DNA of 64,000 nt from an uncultured Bacteroides sp. (GCA_900555635.1 USLU01000018.1:1-64000); one strand, 5' to 3'. Counted from the stretch's first letter, positions 16,047 to 25,240 are shown. Translations and numbers: made by a program. Notes: generated from the letters alone by a model not told the origin.

Positions 16047-17534
16047 TTAACGAGGCATATCAGGCAATTTCCATCCGTCACGATAATTGTGTTTCACTAA
16101 TTCGGCTGCGAACTGCTGGGCATTAACCGGATCAGTCCAAGTCTTATCAAAAGTAGGATGACCATTATGAATCTTAAATCCATCTTTCACAACGGTTCTG
16201 ATAGTTTCATTGTCACCGATATTAGTAAAGCGCATGTTAGCACCATCCCATTCCAAAGTCTTGTTCAGACCTTGCAGACGAATAGCCAATACACCCATTA
16301 CTACCATTTCGTTCATAGGTCCTGCTTCTGAGAAATCAGATTTACACATTACGCGGCTTGAACGATCTTCCTTACATGCACGTACCCAGTCCATTTCATG
16401 ACCGCCACCCATTGCATTAGGAACACGACGGCAAACTTTCGGAGCGTTAGGAACACGACCTGACAGCAAGAATGGTTGTTCTCCGTAACATCCGCAAATC
16501 AATGTATCTTTAGTTCCGTGGAAAATGGTCAAACCACCACCAGGTCCCATCAATTGTTTTCCTTCCGGGAAACCTTTCGGACGTTCGGGCATCATACCTC
16601 CATCATACCAATGAATTTCAACTTCCGGCATTGCTACCTTCGGCATATTGTCACGGGATGGGAAAATCATCTTCACGTGTTGAGCTTGCGGAGCGCAGGC
16701 ACTCAGCAATAAAGTAGACGAACCTTCAACTTTTGTAGGATAACCCAGTTTCAAAGCACGGAACGGTTGATGCAGAATATGACATGCCATATCGCCCAAT
16801 GCACCTGTTCCATAGTCCCACCATCCACGCCAGTTCCAAGGATGATAAACGTCATTATACGGATTCAACTTGGCCGGTCCTGTAAAAAGATCCCAGTTTA
16901 ATGTACTTGGGATGCGGTCTGCCTTTTCGGGTGCGTTTAATCCTTGCGGCCAGATGGGACGATCAGTAGCACATTCTACTTTGGTAACTTCACCGATTTC
17001 ACCATTCCAAATCCATTCGCAAACCAAGTCTGTACCTTCGGCCGATGATCCCTGATTACCCATTTGTGTAGCTACTCCAGTAGATGCAGCCAAATTGGTC
17101 AATAAGCGAGATTCATAAACAGAGTGAGTCAATGGTTTCTGGCAAAATACATGCTTGCCCATGGTCATGGCATCTGCTGTAATGATAGCATGGGTATGGT
17201 CGGCTGTTGCAATGATTACACCGTCGATAGATTTACCCATTTCATCATACATCTTGCGGTAATCCCAATACTTTTTTGCATTTGGGAATTCGTCGAACAC
17301 ACCTTTGGCATATCTCCAGTCCACATCACAAAGGGCTACAATGTTTTCACTACCCTTCACGTTATTGATATTGGAATGCCCCATACCACCAATTCCTACA
17401 GCTGCAATGTTAAGCTTGTCAGTTGGGGAAACATGTCCGTGGCTCATACCCAAAATAGAACTCGGAGCAATAGTAATTCCGGCTAAAGCAGCAGTTCCGG
17501 TTTTCAGAAATTGTCTTCTTGAAATCTTTGACAT
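16047..17534 (-). CDS. Tat-exported Gfo/Idh/MocA family oxidoreductase
   Basis: A 495-residue NAD(P)-dependent dehydrogenase with a twin-arginine signal: SRRQFLKTGTAALAGITIAP at the N terminus. It therefore folds with its cofactor before export. The Rossmann segment LNIAAVGIGGMGHSN, the EKP-like motif CQKPLTHSVYESRLL and the long C-terminal domain are those of the Gfo/Idh/MocA family. I chose the ATG at 17534 because it starts just before the Tat motif; the longer frame adds 21 residues overlapping the upstream gene. Start lies 10 bases after the stop of the second dehydrogenase. Role: probably oxidises C3 of a glycoside to the keto form needed by the DUF1080 hydrolase. Confidence 0.85.
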   Translation of the reverse strand: MSKISRRQFLKTGTAALAGITIAPSSILGMSHGHVSPTDKLNIAAVGIGGMGHSNINNVKGSENIVALCDVDWRYAKGVFDEFPNAKKYWDYRKMYDEMGKSIDGVIIATADHTHAIITADAMTMGKHVFCQKPLTHSVYESRLLTNLAASTGVATQMGNQGSSAEGTDLVCEWIWNGEIGEVTKVECATDRPIWPQGLNAPEKADRIPSTLNWDLFTGPAKLNPYNDVYHPWNWRGWWDYGTGALGDMACHILHQPFRALKLGYPTKVEGSSTLLLSACAPQAQHVKMIFPSRDNMPKVAMPEVEIHWYDGGMMPERPKGFPEGKQLMGPGGGLTIFHGTKDTLICGCYGEQPFLLSGRVPNAPKVCRRVPNAMGGGHEMDWVRACKEDRSSRVMCKSDFSEAGPMNEMVVMGVLAIRLQGLNKTLEWDGANMRFTNIGDNETIRTVVKDGFKIHNGHPTFDKTWTDPVNAQQFAAELVKHNYRDGWKLPDMPR

Positions 17535-17544
17535 GATATTATTT

Positions 17545-18636
17545 TTAAGAGTTAATAATTGACTTAGGATTACTATTTTGCAATAATCCATATCCATTTT
17601 TCATATTTCTTCTTCGATGCCATATTTGCTCAAGTGTTGCCTGACTACCTATAGCAGGTAAATCGTGGCTATGAGCATCGCGCAAAAACTCCCATGCATA
17701 TTCGGATGCGATGGCCGAATCACGTATTAAAGGTAATTTGGAGCTTCTTTTTCCGGTTTCTACTGAATCGGCAAATAAATCGCATAAGGTATCAATATTT
17801 TTGCCTCCAAACGGCTTTTCTATATGATGAGTGTGGTGCACGCCGTGAAGTTCGACAATGGCGGTTTGAAAATCGTGTGTCATACGGGCAATGCCTTTAG
17901 TTCCAATAATATCCACATACGAATTGTGGGTTTGGTCTTTGGATAATTGTCCGTAAACAAATCCTTGTGTGATATCGAAGACAACGCCATTCTGGAAAGT
18001 ACCGTGACATTGCAGCCACCAAGGATCTTTGTAATTCCACATATTGATGCCTTGTGCATGCCAGGTTTTGTATTCGCATCCGGCGTACCATCGGGCAATA
18101 TCCACATAATGCATACCGCAATCATGGAAAGCAGGACCTTCATACTCGTGACCTTCGCCCGGAGCAAGTCCCGGTGTCATGTGACAAATACGTAGAATGG
18201 CAAGTTCGCCTATTTCACCTTGATCTATAAAATCTTTGATAACTCGATGATACCAGGAGTTGCGCAGGTATAAATTGACGGTCGAAAAGCAATTGGATTT
18301 TTCAGTGATATCAACTACATCCCATTCTCTATCAATAGAATCGGCTACCGGCTTTTCGGATATGATGTGTTTTCCACTTTGGACAGCTTTTTCTATCTGC
18401 TCCTTCCGAGAGTTTGCCAATGTAAAGAGGCCGACTACCTGTACGGTTTCGTCGTTAAAAATTTCTTGTTCGTTTTCGATAACTTTAGATTCAGGGGATA
18501 GATGTCTTGCCAATTCGCGGGAATCAGGATTAATATCACAAATGTATGCGATATCCCAACGGCCGCTCTTTTGCATTTCTTCTAAATAAAATTGCCCCAT
18601 TCTGCCAAAGCCAATCAGACCAACTTTTATTTTCAT
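17545..18636 (-). CDS. Cytoplasmic Gfo/Idh/MocA family oxidoreductase
   Basis: A 363-residue dehydrogenase without a signal peptide. It begins KIKVGLIGFGRMGQFYLEEM, the glycine-rich NAD(P)-binding fold (GFGRMG), and carries IISEKPVADS, the Lys-containing EKP motif, and the substrate-region HDCGMHYVDIARWY, which contains the conserved D-x3-H-x3-D pattern of catalytic residues. It is the first gene of the minus-strand operon. Being cytoplasmic, it may reduce or oxidise sugars after uptake, complementing its exported partner. It could instead act like a myo-inositol dehydrogenase; the operon makes the keto-glycoside role more likely. Confidence 0.85.
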   Translation of the reverse strand: MKIKVGLIGFGRMGQFYLEEMQKSGRWDIAYICDINPDSRELARHLSPESKVIENEQEIFNDETVQVVGLFTLANSRKEQIEKAVQSGKHIISEKPVADSIDREWDVVDITEKSNCFSTVNLYLRNSWYHRVIKDFIDQGEIGELAILRICHMTPGLAPGEGHEYEGPAFHDCGMHYVDIARWYAGCEYKTWHAQGINMWNYKDPWWLQCHGTFQNGVVFDITQGFVYGQLSKDQTHNSYVDIIGTKGIARMTHDFQTAIVELHGVHHTHHIEKPFGGKNIDTLCDLFADSVETGKRSSKLPLIRDSAIASEYAWEFLRDAHSHDLPAIGSQATLEQIWHRRRNMKNGYGLLQNSNPKSIINS

Positions 18637-18839
18637 AGTGCTTATAAATTTGTCATGAATGTTTGGTGTTCGCGTAAATCGGTGGCAAGATATATATTTT
18701 ATGCTAAATCTGCAAGAAAGGTTTGCACTCTTTTATTAAAAACTTAAATAAGCAAACATCTTATTAGATATTTATTATAAATTTGAACTTTATTTTGCTT
18801 TCCCTTGTTGTTTTTGAGATAACCTTTAAAAAAAGAATA

Positions 18840-19781
18840 ATGATGAACAGAGTTACTTCTCTTTTCGGAATAAAATATCCGATTATCCAAGCGGGCATGG
18901 TTTGGTGCAGTGGTTGGAAACTTGCATCTGCTGTTAGCAATGCCGGTGGACTTGGACTGTTGGGCGCAGGTTCTATGCATCCCGATACTTTGCGGGAGCA
19001 TATTCGTAAATGCCGTGAAGCTACCGTGAACCCTTTTGGTGTAAACATTCCTTTGATGTATCCGCAGATTGATGAGATTATGCAGATAGTGGTGGATGAA
19101 GGTGTGAAGATTGTATTCACTTCTGCCGGTAGTCCTAAAAAATGGACCGGTTGGCTTCACGACCATGGTGTCACTGTGGTACATGTTATATCCTCTTCCC
19201 GTTTTGCGGCAAAAGCCGAGGAGGCCGGTGTCGATGCTATAGTTGCCGAAGGCTTTGAAGCCGGCGGACATAATGGGAGGGAAGAAACTACAACTTTATG
19301 TTTGATACCAGCCGTACGTGCAGCGACAACGTTGCCGCTGATTGCTGCCGGAGGTATAGCTACCGGTGAGGCAATGCTGGCTACTCGTGTGCTGGGGGCT
19401 GAAGGTGCACAAATAGGTACCCGTTTTGCTTTGACTTCGGAAAGTTCTGCCAGCGAAGTATTCAAAGATTATTGCTTGCATCTGGAAGAAGGAGATACCA
19501 AATTATTGCTCAAGAAATTAGCTCCGGTTAGGTTAGTACGCAATAATTTTCGTGATGCTGTAGAAGCCGCTGAATCTGTAGGGGCAACCGATGAAGAATT
19601 GCGTATTCTTTTAGGTCGTGGACGTGCCAAACGGGGTATCTTTGAAGGTGATCTTGAAGAGGGGGAGTTAGAAATAGGACAAGTTTCTTCGTTACTATAT
19701 GGAAAAGGGATACAGTCAGTAGCAGCAGTGATGCAAGAGCTGATAGAAGAATATACGCGGGCATTGAAGGCACTTGGATAG
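18840..19781 (+). CDS. Nitronate monooxygenase / FabK-like flavoprotein
   Basis: A 313-residue FMN-dependent TIM-barrel protein. It opens with VTSLFGIKYPIIQAGMVW, the usual start of the NMO/FabK family, then has SNAGGLGLLGAGSM, FTSAGSPKKWT, the active-site stretch VAEGFEAGGHNG (the His of EGxEAGGHxG) and the phosphate loop PLIAAGGIATGEAM with LGAEGAQIGTRF. It either oxidises nitronates or acts as an enoyl-ACP reductase of FabK type; sequence alone does not decide. I placed the start at the ATG pair 18840/18843 because the family begins about there. It diverges from the glycoside operon across about 200 bases that hold no other gene. Confidence 0.85.
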   Translation: MMNRVTSLFGIKYPIIQAGMVWCSGWKLASAVSNAGGLGLLGAGSMHPDTLREHIRKCREATVNPFGVNIPLMYPQIDEIMQIVVDEGVKIVFTSAGSPKKWTGWLHDHGVTVVHVISSSRFAAKAEEAGVDAIVAEGFEAGGHNGREETTTLCLIPAVRAATTLPLIAAGGIATGEAMLATRVLGAEGAQIGTRFALTSESSASEVFKDYCLHLEEGDTKLLLKKLAPVRLVRNNFRDAVEAAESVGATDEELRILLGRGRAKRGIFEGDLEEGELEIGQVSSLLYGKGIQSVAAVMQELIEEYTRALKALG

Positions 19782-19811
19782 TTAGTAAACCATTTCAATA
19801 ATATACTTTAT

Positions 19812-19857
19812 AAAAAAAAGGAATATTCCCGTTGTCAACGGAGATATTCCTTTTTTT
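19812..19857. terminator. Bidirectional terminator
   Basis: AAAAAAAGGAATAT pairs with ATATTCCTTTTTTT around a small inner CGTTG/CAACG hairpin. Both strands end in a T run, and it lies between the convergent nitronate monooxygenase and gadC genes. Confidence 0.9.
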
Positions 19858-19878
19858 ATAATTTAGAACTTATGTTTT

Positions 19879-21462
19879 TTACTCTTTTTGTGGAGTATCT
19901 GTTCCTTTAGCAGCACTTCCATTAGGTGAGGATGCATTGCTGCTCGTACCAGCTGATGTAGATGTACTAACTGTTGCAGCCGACGTCTTACCAGCTACTT
20001 GTGCAGCAGGTTGTTCTTCCCAATGGAAAGGTTCAAAGCTGCTGTTCGGGTCAACCCAAGACGGCTTCTTGGATGCGTAGATTATGAACGGAGCAATCAC
20101 AACGACAAGGGCACCGATAATCAATACGGAGAACCATACGGTGTTGCTACCTGTAGAAATCTGGCTGGGCGGGATGAAGCTTAGCACGAATGCTAACAAA
20201 GAGCCCAAGAATCCAAGGCCACCAACGATCCACATCAAACCATTACCATTCTTACCGATACGGAACGGACGATTCAGTTTCTTCATCTTGTAGCGCAATG
20301 CGATAGCTCCGGAGAACATCAGCATATACATGATAAGGTAAAGAATAACGGTCAGCTGTGACAGAATCTGATAGAAACTCTGTACGGAAGGCATAACAAC
20401 GAACAAAAGGCTCAATACGGTTACTGCGATACCTTGTACATAAAGAATATTCTTCTGTACACCCAGACTGTTGGTCTTCTGGAAGAACGGAGGCATGTAA
20501 CCTGCTTTACCTACGGCAAAGATACCTTTGGAAGGACCGGCAACCCATGTCAATACACCTGCCAATACACCGAATGCCAATGCAATGGCGATAATGGGTG
20601 ACAACCAGGAAGCATGGATATACTTGAAGTAGTTATCGAAACCAACCAGCAAGCTTTGTGTCAAACTGATGTCATTGGCGGGGATAATTACACCCAAAGC
20701 AAACGTACCGAGTACGAAGATAATTACTGTAATACCGGCGCCGATAAACACAGCTTTCGGATAGTTTTTAGACGGATTATCCATATCTTTTACATGGATA
20801 CCGCCCATTTCCATACCGGCATAAAAAAGGAAGATACTGGCAGCGAGTACTACATTGTCAAAGTTCGTCAGGTCCGGGAAGAAACTGCTGTCGAAGTTCA
20901 TGTTGGAATGTCCGCCGGAAGCCAGGTAAACGATACCGAGGATAATCAGCAATGCAGCAGGGATGATTGTACCAACCATACCGCCAACCTTAGCGACTTT
21001 ACCTACCCAGCCCATACCCTTCATGGAGATGAACGTTGCCAACCAGTAGATGATGAGCACCACGGCCAGTGTGTAATACTTGTTGTTCGCAAGAGACATG
21101 TCGTGTACATCGTTCATTCCAATGAAGGCGATGGAAACGGCGCCGAACGTTAATACTGTAGGATACCAGATTGTACTTTCAATCCATTGTACCCAGATGG
21201 CGAGGAAACCCAGTTTCTTTCCGTAGGCTTCGCCTACCCAGCGGAATACACCGCCTTGCTTGTCCTGGAACATGGCAGCCAATTCCGCAGCGACAAGAGA
21301 TGTCGGAATAAGGAAAACGATGGCTGCAAATAAGTAGTAAAAGGCCGAACTCATACCGTACACGGCCTCGGCTGGTAGTCCACGCAGAGATACTACAGCC
21401 GTCACATTCATGATTGCCAGGGTAAATACTCCCAGCTTCACTGTTTGTTTAATATTTGCCAT
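19879..21462 (-). CDS. gadC: Glutamate:GABA antiporter
   Basis: A 527-residue APC-family transporter with about 12 membrane helices. It takes up glutamate and exports GABA made by GadB, removing a cytoplasmic proton per cycle. Helix 1 carries VFTLAIMNVTAVVSLRGLPA, matching GadC, and QDKQGGVFRWVGEAYG is also conserved. The C-terminal tail of about 45 residues is Ser/Thr/Ala-rich and low in complexity; in E. coli GadC the C-terminal plug closes the channel at neutral pH, and this tail lies in the same place but does not look like it. It is the last gene of gadB - glsA - channel - gadC on the minus strand, about 100 bases after the channel gene. Confidence 0.9.
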   Translation of the reverse strand: MANIKQTVKLGVFTLAIMNVTAVVSLRGLPAEAVYGMSSAFYYLFAAIVFLIPTSLVAAELAAMFQDKQGGVFRWVGEAYGKKLGFLAIWVQWIESTIWYPTVLTFGAVSIAFIGMNDVHDMSLANNKYYTLAVVLIIYWLATFISMKGMGWVGKVAKVGGMVGTIIPAALLIILGIVYLASGGHSNMNFDSSFFPDLTNFDNVVLAASIFLFYAGMEMGGIHVKDMDNPSKNYPKAVFIGAGITVIIFVLGTFALGVIIPANDISLTQSLLVGFDNYFKYIHASWLSPIIAIALAFGVLAGVLTWVAGPSKGIFAVGKAGYMPPFFQKTNSLGVQKNILYVQGIAVTVLSLLFVVMPSVQSFYQILSQLTVILYLIMYMLMFSGAIALRYKMKKLNRPFRIGKNGNGLMWIVGGLGFLGSLLAFVLSFIPPSQISTGSNTVWFSVLIIGALVVVIAPFIIYASKKPSWVDPNSSFEPFHWEEQPAAQVAGKTSAATVSTSTSAGTSSNASSPNGSAAKGTDTPQKE

Positions 21463-21563
21463 AAGTTAAGGTTTTAGGTGAAAAATTATTCAAAATCAGC
21501 ATTTATAACAACATCTAAGTTTAGTTGTTTCAGACGAGCTAATGAAAATTAAGGTTTTAACAA

Positions 21564-22337
21564 TTAAGATGCACCGGTATTAGGCGTAGAGGCAGCTGTT
21601 TGCTCTTGCGTTTGTCCTTGTTTATGGTTTATCTTGTTGTAGAAATCTTCTTTCTCTTTGTTACGCCGTTGTACCAGACTTGTTACATACACTGTAAAAA
21701 TAGGGAACATCATCATGCCAAGTGCTGCTAACAACACAGATAGTACCCGTCCTGTAGGGGTGACCGCTATGATATTAGAGCCTACCGTCGTTACATCCAT
21801 AAATGCCCACCACAAAGCATCACCATAGCTTTTTACCAAAGGATTAGTGCCATGTTCCATGACGTAGAAGGCCAGACTGGAAAAATAAACAGTAGCCAAC
21901 AACATGGTCAGATAAGACACGAACAATCCGGACGCACGATTGTACGTCAACCATCCCACTACGATAGCCATAGCATATCCCCCCCGTACCAAAGGGATGA
22001 AACGTAGCATATAGGTTATTTCGGGTGAGAAAGTCCAGCCCATATAAGCAATGATGTTTTGATAGGGTATAGCTACCAGCAAGAATATGAAGTGTGTGGA
22101 CACATAACGTACTTTGTTATCAGCCAGAAACCATTCCAGCACAAAATCCGCCATAAACAAGGCGCAAATCCACAACTGTACCTTCATGTAAACCGATTGT
22201 TCGTAGAAAGGAATTCCTTTGAACGTATCAACGGAAATACTGATAACTAAGAATAGAGAAAGCAGCAAAATGATGACATGTAGTATGCCATAAATACCTT
22301 TCTCTCGCAAAGAGAATTCTGTTATAGCCATTTTCAT
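21564..22337 (-). CDS. Six-helix potassium-channel-like protein with an unusual filter
   Basis: A 257-residue membrane protein with about six hydrophobic helices (S1 near residues 14-34, S2 48-68, then a possible S4 segment YMLRFIPLVRGGYA) and a pore loop ALWWAFMDVTTVGSNIIAVT. The filter reads TTVGSN where classic potassium channels have TVGYGD, so selectivity may differ. The C-terminal tail after S6 is charged (QRRNKEKEDFYNK). There is no cytoplasmic regulatory domain. Its place inside the glutamine/glutamate acid-resistance cluster suggests charge balancing during proton and GABA traffic; that is inference. A 30-bp perfect hairpin separates it from glsA. Confidence 0.75.
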   Translation of the reverse strand: MKMAITEFSLREKGIYGILHVIILLLSLFLVISISVDTFKGIPFYEQSVYMKVQLWICALFMADFVLEWFLADNKVRYVSTHFIFLLVAIPYQNIIAYMGWTFSPEITYMLRFIPLVRGGYAMAIVVGWLTYNRASGLFVSYLTMLLATVYFSSLAFYVMEHGTNPLVKSYGDALWWAFMDVTTVGSNIIAVTPTGRVLSVLLAALGMMMFPIFTVYVTSLVQRRNKEKEDFYNKINHKQGQTQEQTAASTPNTGAS

Positions 22338-22355
22338 AATGATGTCCTATTATAA

Positions 22356-22435
22356 AGTTATGAGTTATAAGTTATAAGTTATTTGCTGATTACGGTGCAT
22401 ACCGACAAATAACTTATAACTTATAACTCATAACT
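22356..22435. repeat. Perfect 30-bp inverted repeat of heptamers between glsA and channel genes
   Basis: Arms 22356-22385 and 22406-22435 are perfect reverse complements with a 20-base loop. The arm is a run of 7-base units AGTTATG/AGTTATA. It lies inside a same-strand gene cluster, so it could protect or partially end the gadB-glsA message. Confidence 0.85.
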
Positions 22436-22445
22436 AGTAAAGAGC

Positions 22446-23411
22446 TTATTCTGTAATCGTCACGTTGTCACCGTTGAACACACCTAAGTTAAGCTTGTTC
22501 ATGATGAACTTGATTGCTGCTTGGGCTTTAACGGAGTTTCCTGCTACATCCAAAGGAGGGGCGAAGGCAGAAACACCCATTACTCCGGGCAATACGGCCA
22601 TAACGCCACCACCAACACCACTCTTGGCAGGAATGCCGGCAGTATACATCCAGTCGCCTGAATGTTCGTAGAAACCTACGGTAGAGATCATGGATGTAAT
22701 TTTAGGAGCCAGGCTAGCTTCGAAAACGGACTTTTTAGTGACAGGATTTACACCGTTGTTGGCAACGGTCCCGGCAGCTACAGCCAGTTGCTGGGCAGTG
22801 ATACCCAATGAGCATTGGCGGGTGTACAGGTCGAGTGCCAAATCCGGATTATCATAGATACGGTTGTAATTCTTCAGCAGCCAAGCAATAGAGCGATTAT
22901 TGAAGTTAGTGGCTGTTTCCGATTTGTACAGTTCGTCGATAAGTTGTGGAGCAGATCCGCAAAGATCGGTTATGTTTTGTACAATAGCTTCCCATTTCTT
23001 ATCTGAGTCACCTACCGGTTGTACCATGGAACAGGCAGAAATGGCACCTGCATTTACCAATGGAGTAGAGGGATGGTCGTTTTCCAGCAAAATGGCAATG
23101 ATGGAGTTGAACGGCAGACCCGTAGCATCGGCGCCAATCATATCCAATACTTTCTGTGCACCATATTGGCGCAAGATGAGGATAGCGGTGTGTACCTTTG
23201 ATACGGACTCTATACCGAAACGGTAGTCTGTATCGCCGATATTAATTGTCTGACCATTCATCAGGCAGATGCTGAGGCCGAATAATTTGGAGTCTATATT
23301 GGCAAGGTAGGGTATGTAGTCGGCGTTTTTACCTCCGGTTTGCCCTTTCACTTCATTATAAGCTGCTTGGGCAACTTCTTTAATTTGCGAAATAGATATT
23401 TTCTTTTCCAT
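22446..23411 (-). CDS. glsA: Glutaminase A
   Basis: A 321-residue serine-type glutaminase of the beta-lactamase-like fold. It releases ammonia from glutamine, giving glutamate for GadB and raising pH. The catalytic Ser-x-x-Lys lies in FGIESVSKVHTA. Other family marks are NAGAISACSMV and AGIPAKSGVGGGVMAVLPG near the end. I chose the ATG at 23411 (MEKKISISQIKEVAQ); the 19-residue extension upstream looks unlike the family. It lies between gadB and the channel gene, as in the acid-resistance loci of other Bacteroides. Confidence 0.92.
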   Translation of the reverse strand: MEKKISISQIKEVAQAAYNEVKGQTGGKNADYIPYLANIDSKLFGLSICLMNGQTINIGDTDYRFGIESVSKVHTAILILRQYGAQKVLDMIGADATGLPFNSIIAILLENDHPSTPLVNAGAISACSMVQPVGDSDKKWEAIVQNITDLCGSAPQLIDELYKSETATNFNNRSIAWLLKNYNRIYDNPDLALDLYTRQCSLGITAQQLAVAAGTVANNGVNPVTKKSVFEASLAPKITSMISTVGFYEHSGDWMYTAGIPAKSGVGGGVMAVLPGVMGVSAFAPPLDVAGNSVKAQAAIKFIMNKLNLGVFNGDNVTITE

Positions 23412-23502
23412 AAATTCATGTTTTAGAAGATACTGATTAAATAAGGTGATAATAGGATAGGATGGCAATGTCCTATCACCATCCTATCATTCTATTATCC
23501 CA

Positions 23503-24939
23503 TTATTTTTTCTTACGGCGACCTCCGTGATTAAATATTTTAGCTTCTACTGGCAAATTCTTGTCTTGGGCAATGCGGGTAGGGGTTGGATAATCCAATT
23601 TTTCCAGTGCTGCAATAGCATTCTTGATATCACCCAGCAACATGTCTGCCATATCACGGCTGAATCCTTGACGTACAACTACACGCATTACTACGTAGTC
23701 TTCCAGTTTTGAAGGCAATGTATAAGCTGGTACCATCCAACCATTTTGAGACAACTTATCCTGCAAATCGTACAATGTCCATTTGGCAGTTTTTGCATAT
23801 TCGGGTTTCAAGTACCAGATGAACAACGGGTTCACCACTTCTTTAGAGTAGTTTACGAACGGAGCCATCTTGCCGATTTCATCATGGATGTATTTGGCAA
23901 TAGTCAGTGAGTTGTACTGTACTTCTTTGTAACCTTGGAATCCTAAGCGGATGAATTGATAATATTGTCCCAAAATCTGTGCGGCAGGACGGGAGAAGTT
24001 CAAGCCGACCTGAGTGATGTTAGCACCGAGATAGTTTACACTGAATGCCATTTCTTCGGGCAGGTATTCTTTACCTTTCCAAACAACCCAGCCCAGACCC
24101 GGATAAACCAAGCCGAACTTGTGACCGCTGACACTGATAGAGAGTACCCATTTCAGGCGGAAGTCCCATTTCGTATCAGGATAGAGGAATGGGAGGATAA
24201 AACCACCACTGGCAGCATCCACGTGGATAGGAATATCGTAACCAGTCTTGGCGTTGTAAGCGTCCAAAGCTTTATCCAAAGCTTCAACATCATCGTTCAG
24301 ACCAGTCCATGTAACACCTTGGATGGGAACGATACAGATGGTGTTTTCATCACACATCTTCAATGCTTCTTCGGGGTCGAGCGTGGTCTTGTCAAGAGTC
24401 AAAGGCACTTCACGCATTTCGATTTGCCACAATTGGGCGAATTTCTCCCATACCACCTGGAAACCGGTTGAGATAACGAAGTTCGGTTTGTCGAACGGTT
24501 TGCCTTGAGCCTGGCGTTTTTTGCGCCAACGTAACCAAGCAGCTACACCACCCAGCATACATGCTTCTGAAGAACCGATGGCAAGTGCACCTGTTTTCCA
24601 AGTGTCCTTTTCCGGAGAGTTCCAAAGGTTAGCAACGATATTGATACATTTACCGTTCATAACAGCGATACGCGGATATTCTGTTTCATCAATATAGTTG
24701 ATGTTGATAGCTTCGTTCATCAGCTTGGTTGCATATTCGTCCATATAAGTAGTAACGAATGTAGCTAGATTTAAGCGAGGCTGTGTTTGAGCGAAGGTCT
24801 CATCTTTCACCATTTGGTAAGCAATTTCCGGTGTAGTGGGTCCATCAGGAATTTTTTCTACAGGTGAGGGTTGTAACATACGGTTTGAACCGAATACTTC
24901 AGTTTTGGCATCTCCTTTTCTGAAATTCAAATCTTCCAT
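23503..24939 (-). CDS. gadB: Glutamate decarboxylase
   Basis: A 478-residue PLP enzyme that turns glutamate plus a proton into GABA and CO2. The PLP-binding lysine is Lys274 in SVSGHKFGLVYPGLGW, and IPIHVDAASGGFILPF carries the Asp that contacts the pyridine nitrogen. Length equals E. coli GadB (about 466) plus a short extension. The C-terminal tail ends FNHGGRRKKK and carries a His, reminiscent of the C-terminal His that closes the GadB active site at neutral pH. It is the first gene of its cluster and is preceded by a GC-rich hairpin at 24968-24986. GABA is exported by GadC. Confidence 0.95.
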   Translation of the reverse strand: MEDLNFRKGDAKTEVFGSNRMLQPSPVEKIPDGPTTPEIAYQMVKDETFAQTQPRLNLATFVTTYMDEYATKLMNEAININYIDETEYPRIAVMNGKCINIVANLWNSPEKDTWKTGALAIGSSEACMLGGVAAWLRWRKKRQAQGKPFDKPNFVISTGFQVVWEKFAQLWQIEMREVPLTLDKTTLDPEEALKMCDENTICIVPIQGVTWTGLNDDVEALDKALDAYNAKTGYDIPIHVDAASGGFILPFLYPDTKWDFRLKWVLSISVSGHKFGLVYPGLGWVVWKGKEYLPEEMAFSVNYLGANITQVGLNFSRPAAQILGQYYQFIRLGFQGYKEVQYNSLTIAKYIHDEIGKMAPFVNYSKEVVNPLFIWYLKPEYAKTAKWTLYDLQDKLSQNGWMVPAYTLPSKLEDYVVMRVVVRQGFSRDMADMLLGDIKNAIAALEKLDYPTPTRIAQDKNLPVEAKIFNHGGRRKKK

Positions 24940-24967
24940 ATAACTATAAGTTTTTAAAGGTTTAGGT

Positions 24968-24986
24968 GGCGGGGAGTTTCCCCGTC
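24968..24986 (-). promoter_or_regulatory. GC-rich hairpin in the gadB leader
   Basis: GGCGGGG pairs with CCCCGTC (one wobble) over a 5-base loop, 29 bases before the gadB start. In AT-rich surroundings it stands out. It could affect translation of gadB. The rest of 24987-25080 holds no gene I can see. Confidence 0.4.
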
Positions 24987-25081
24987 AAGTTTCCCACAAC
25001 AACGGCGTATATAGAAGAAAGTTCGGGGATTTACATTATTTGGCGTTTGTTAAAGGGGGCGGGAAAAGTTCAAAACGCGTA

Positions 25082-25218
25082 AGAAATGAATTATTTCACC
25101 ACAGATTACACAGATTTTCACAGATGTATTTTGCTTATAATCAAAGGTGTAAATGTTAATCTGTGAGAATCTGTGTAATCTGTGGTGAATCAAAACCGCT
25201 CAGAAACGAATTAATTCA
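25082..25218. repeat. Hairpin element flanked by imperfect 17-bp direct repeats
   Basis: Arms 25095-25125 and 25159-25189 (31 bases, one mismatch) are made of CACAGATTA-like 9-base units. Immediately outside lie AGAAATGAATTATTTCA (25082-25098) and AGAAACGAATTAATTCA (25202-25218), 15 of 17 identical and in the same direction. The hairpin type recurs in Bacteroides genomes from memory. It occupies the gap between ald and gadB. Confidence 0.75.
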
Positions 25219-25240
25219 TCTAACGGGTATATACTAATTA

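Noticed and set aside
20614..21153. 179-codon open frame antisense to gadC
   Set aside because: It lies wholly inside the well-supported gadC gene, has no family likeness and reads as a mirror of membrane-helix codons.
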